DNA of 64,000 nucleotides from an uncultured OCS116 cluster bacterium (GTDB lineage Bacteria; Pseudomonadota; Alphaproteobacteria; Rhizobiales; TMED25), in assembly GCA_902613795.1 (NCBI GenBank), contig CACMIP010000004.1:102136-166135 (forward strand). The letters run 5' to 3'. The notes beneath the pieces are model-generated. The model was not told where the DNA came from, did no database searches, and was given only the letters and a program-made list of their open reading frames with translations. Of the stretch, positions 62,691 through 64,000 are shown in pieces. A program made the position numbers and the translations under genes. Each line of letters opens with the position of its first letter. The first letter of the stretch is position 1.

Positions 62691-64000
62691 TTTTTTGCTC
62701 TAGCTTTCTAATATCATCTCTTATTCTTTCCCTTTCTATATAGAAATCATCAATTTCCTCATTGGTAAGGAAATAATTATTGATTTCCTCATCAAATTTG
62801 TTGGGGTTTATTCTCTTCTCGTTAACAATTATTTCATAATGAAGGTGAACACCTGTGCTTAGTCCGGTTTGTCCTGCATATCCAATGACATCAGACTGAT
62901 TTACCAAACTTCCTTTAATAAGGTTTTCAGAAAATTTATTAAGATGTGCATATGCTGATTTTACGTTATTTGCATGAGATAATCTGATGTAATTTCCAAA
63001 ATCACCCTTAACTCCAATAAAATCAACTACCCCATCTGCAATTGCAAAAATTGGTGCATTGAGTTCTGCTGCATAGTCAATTCCATAATGCATTTTTTCT
63101 TCACCTGACACAGGGTGAACTCTCATGCCGTATTTTGAAGTTTCGATAAGTTTTCTAAGTGGGCTTATTATTTTCATTCCCCCGGCCCCAATTCCATCTT
63201 GATCGAAATAATTTTTTTTCTTGTCCGTTGTTTGATATAAAAAAAATTCTTCATTTATAATTTGATTGCTCAGTGATGAATACAGAAGTTCAAATTTACC
63301 ATTTTCACCTTTTTTAAAACTCTGGTTATTTGTAAAATATAATTTTGATACTGTTCCAACTCTGATATCACGTGAAAAATTTATATTTTTACTATGTAAT
63401 TCAATGGCTTTATTAAGTATTGATTCAGGGATATTATTCCTAATTGAGCTATCATAAAAATTATCGTCAATGAGAAATTCTCTATAAACATAATTTAATT
63501 TTGCAGGCTTACGTATTAAATCAGCCTTATATATACCTCTCTCTTTTATTACCGCCAATCGGGCACCTTTTGTTATTAGAATTATTTTATAAGATCTTTC
63601 TTTTTCAGACCTGTACATCTCTATTTGGTCACCAATCTGAATTAATTTTACTGGAATAATTGGATTTATAGCATTTGATAGCGCAATTGCTTCAGACAAT
63701 TCAAAGCCTCTGTCTTTTAATATACCAACTATTGTATCTCCATTCTCGAATTCGTGTTTATCAACTAATTCAAAACTATAAACTTCCTCTTTGCCAATAA
63801 TTTCCCTCTGGCTGGGGTCTGATTGCGCAATTTGAACCTCACTCGAGACATCCACACTATTTTGACTTATAAATTCTTCAGTGGGTATTATGTTTGCTTT
63901 ATCTGGGTTTGAAATAATTTGCACAGGTTGAACAGCCTTTTTGAAATAGAAGAATATGACAATGAGCAAAATAATTATTGAAGAAGCAATAACAACTATC
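62677..64000 (-). CDS. M23-family peptidoglycan endopeptidase (N terminus outside window)
   Basis: At least 430 residues; the reading frame is open to the window edge (VVIASSIIILLIVIFFYFKKA), so the start and the rest of the N-terminal membrane anchor lie beyond 64000 and the TTG at 63969 is not the start. Mid-protein has a LysM/OapA-like region (GDTIVGILKDRGFELSEAIAL) and the C-terminal LytM domain has H-x3-D (HYGID) and H-x-H (HLHYE) zinc motifs, both intact. Cross-link hydrolase for cell-wall growth or division. Confidence 0.9.
   Translation of the reverse strand, partial: IVVIASSIIILLIVIFFYFKKAVQPVQIISNPDKANIIPTEEFISQNSVDVSSEVQIAQSDPSQREIIGKEEVYSFELVDKHEFENGDTIVGILKDRGFELSEAIALSNAINPIIPVKLIQIGDQIEMYRSEKERSYKIILITKGARLAVIKERGIYKADLIRKPAKLNYVYREFLIDDNFYDSSIRNNIPESILNKAIELHSKNINFSRDIRVGTVSKLYFTNNQSFKKGENGKFELLYSSLSNQIINEEFFLYQTTDKKKNYFDQDGIGAGGMKIISPLRKLIETSKYGMRVHPVSGEEKMHYGIDYAAELNAPIFAIADGVVDFIGVKGDFGNYIRLSHANNVKSAYAHLNKFSENLIKGSLVNQSDVIGYAGQTGLSTGVHLHYEIIVNEKRINPNKFDEEINNYFLTNEEIDDFYIERERIRDDIRKLEQKITYQ

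Overview
The window is 64 kb of AT-rich, gene-dense chromosome from an alphaproteobacterium, most likely a low-GC marine lineage. The assignment rests on alphaproteobacterial neighbourhoods: rpmB–DUF3108–SUV3-type helicase–fdxA–carD; cobT–cobS–J-protein–bolA; aroB–aroK–xerD–accA–secA–argJ–mutT; and grxC–nitrilase–DUF1178–ubiG–lysC–prfA–prmC–DUF4167. DUF4167, CarD, SUV3-like helicase and oxygen-dependent CobST all point the same way. Exact taxonomy cannot be fixed by eye.

1–10,715: a catabolic cluster. A 2-hydroxyacid dehydrogenase is divergent from a run of eight + strand genes: alpha/beta hydrolase, kynurenine-formamidase-type cyclase, ThDP enzyme of the acetolactate synthase family, M24 (creatinase/DddP-like) protein with altered metal ligands, E1alpha, E1beta and E2 of an acetoin/pyruvate-type dehydrogenase complex without E3, and a beta-hydroxyacid dehydrogenase. 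I know of no described pathway with this set. A tRNA-fMet follows.

10,900–23,310: an exporter-like MFS gene, a cobalamin riboswitch in front of cbtB–cbtA–tauE-like–small ORF, tRNA-Arg(ACG), single enzyme genes (cupin, SDR, GNAT, O6-alkylguanine methyltransferase, cold-shock protein), a small aromatic-catabolism-like group (hydratase, thioredoxin-fold protein, NTF2-like, 2-hydroxychromene-2-carboxylate isomerase-like), a possible structured RNA, a run of small membrane proteins of unknown role, and a glycosyltransferase.

23,488–35,563: a 12-kb region bounded by a perfect 51-bp direct repeat. One copy is the 3' part of an intact tRNA-Arg(CCT) gene and the other is a free-standing tRNA fragment. 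This is the arrangement left by tyrosine-recombinase integration into a tRNA gene. The cargo is a C-P lyase system: phnM divergent from phnGHIJKLN, a convergent DUF1045 2H-phosphoesterase-like gene that may stand in for PhnP, then phnDCE with a translationally overlapping methyltransferase and an MFS gene. No integrase gene remains, but the 362-bp gap next to the intact tRNA holds three 11-bp-phased TGTAAT repeats and a tRNA-His-like 3' fragment.

35,600–64,000: core housekeeping genes for B12 synthesis, shikimate pathway, fatty acid synthesis, Sec export, arginine, ubiquinone, aspartate-family amino acids, translation termination and cell wall, packed with several zero- or near-zero-gap convergent gene pairs. 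The last gene, an M23 endopeptidase, runs off the window.
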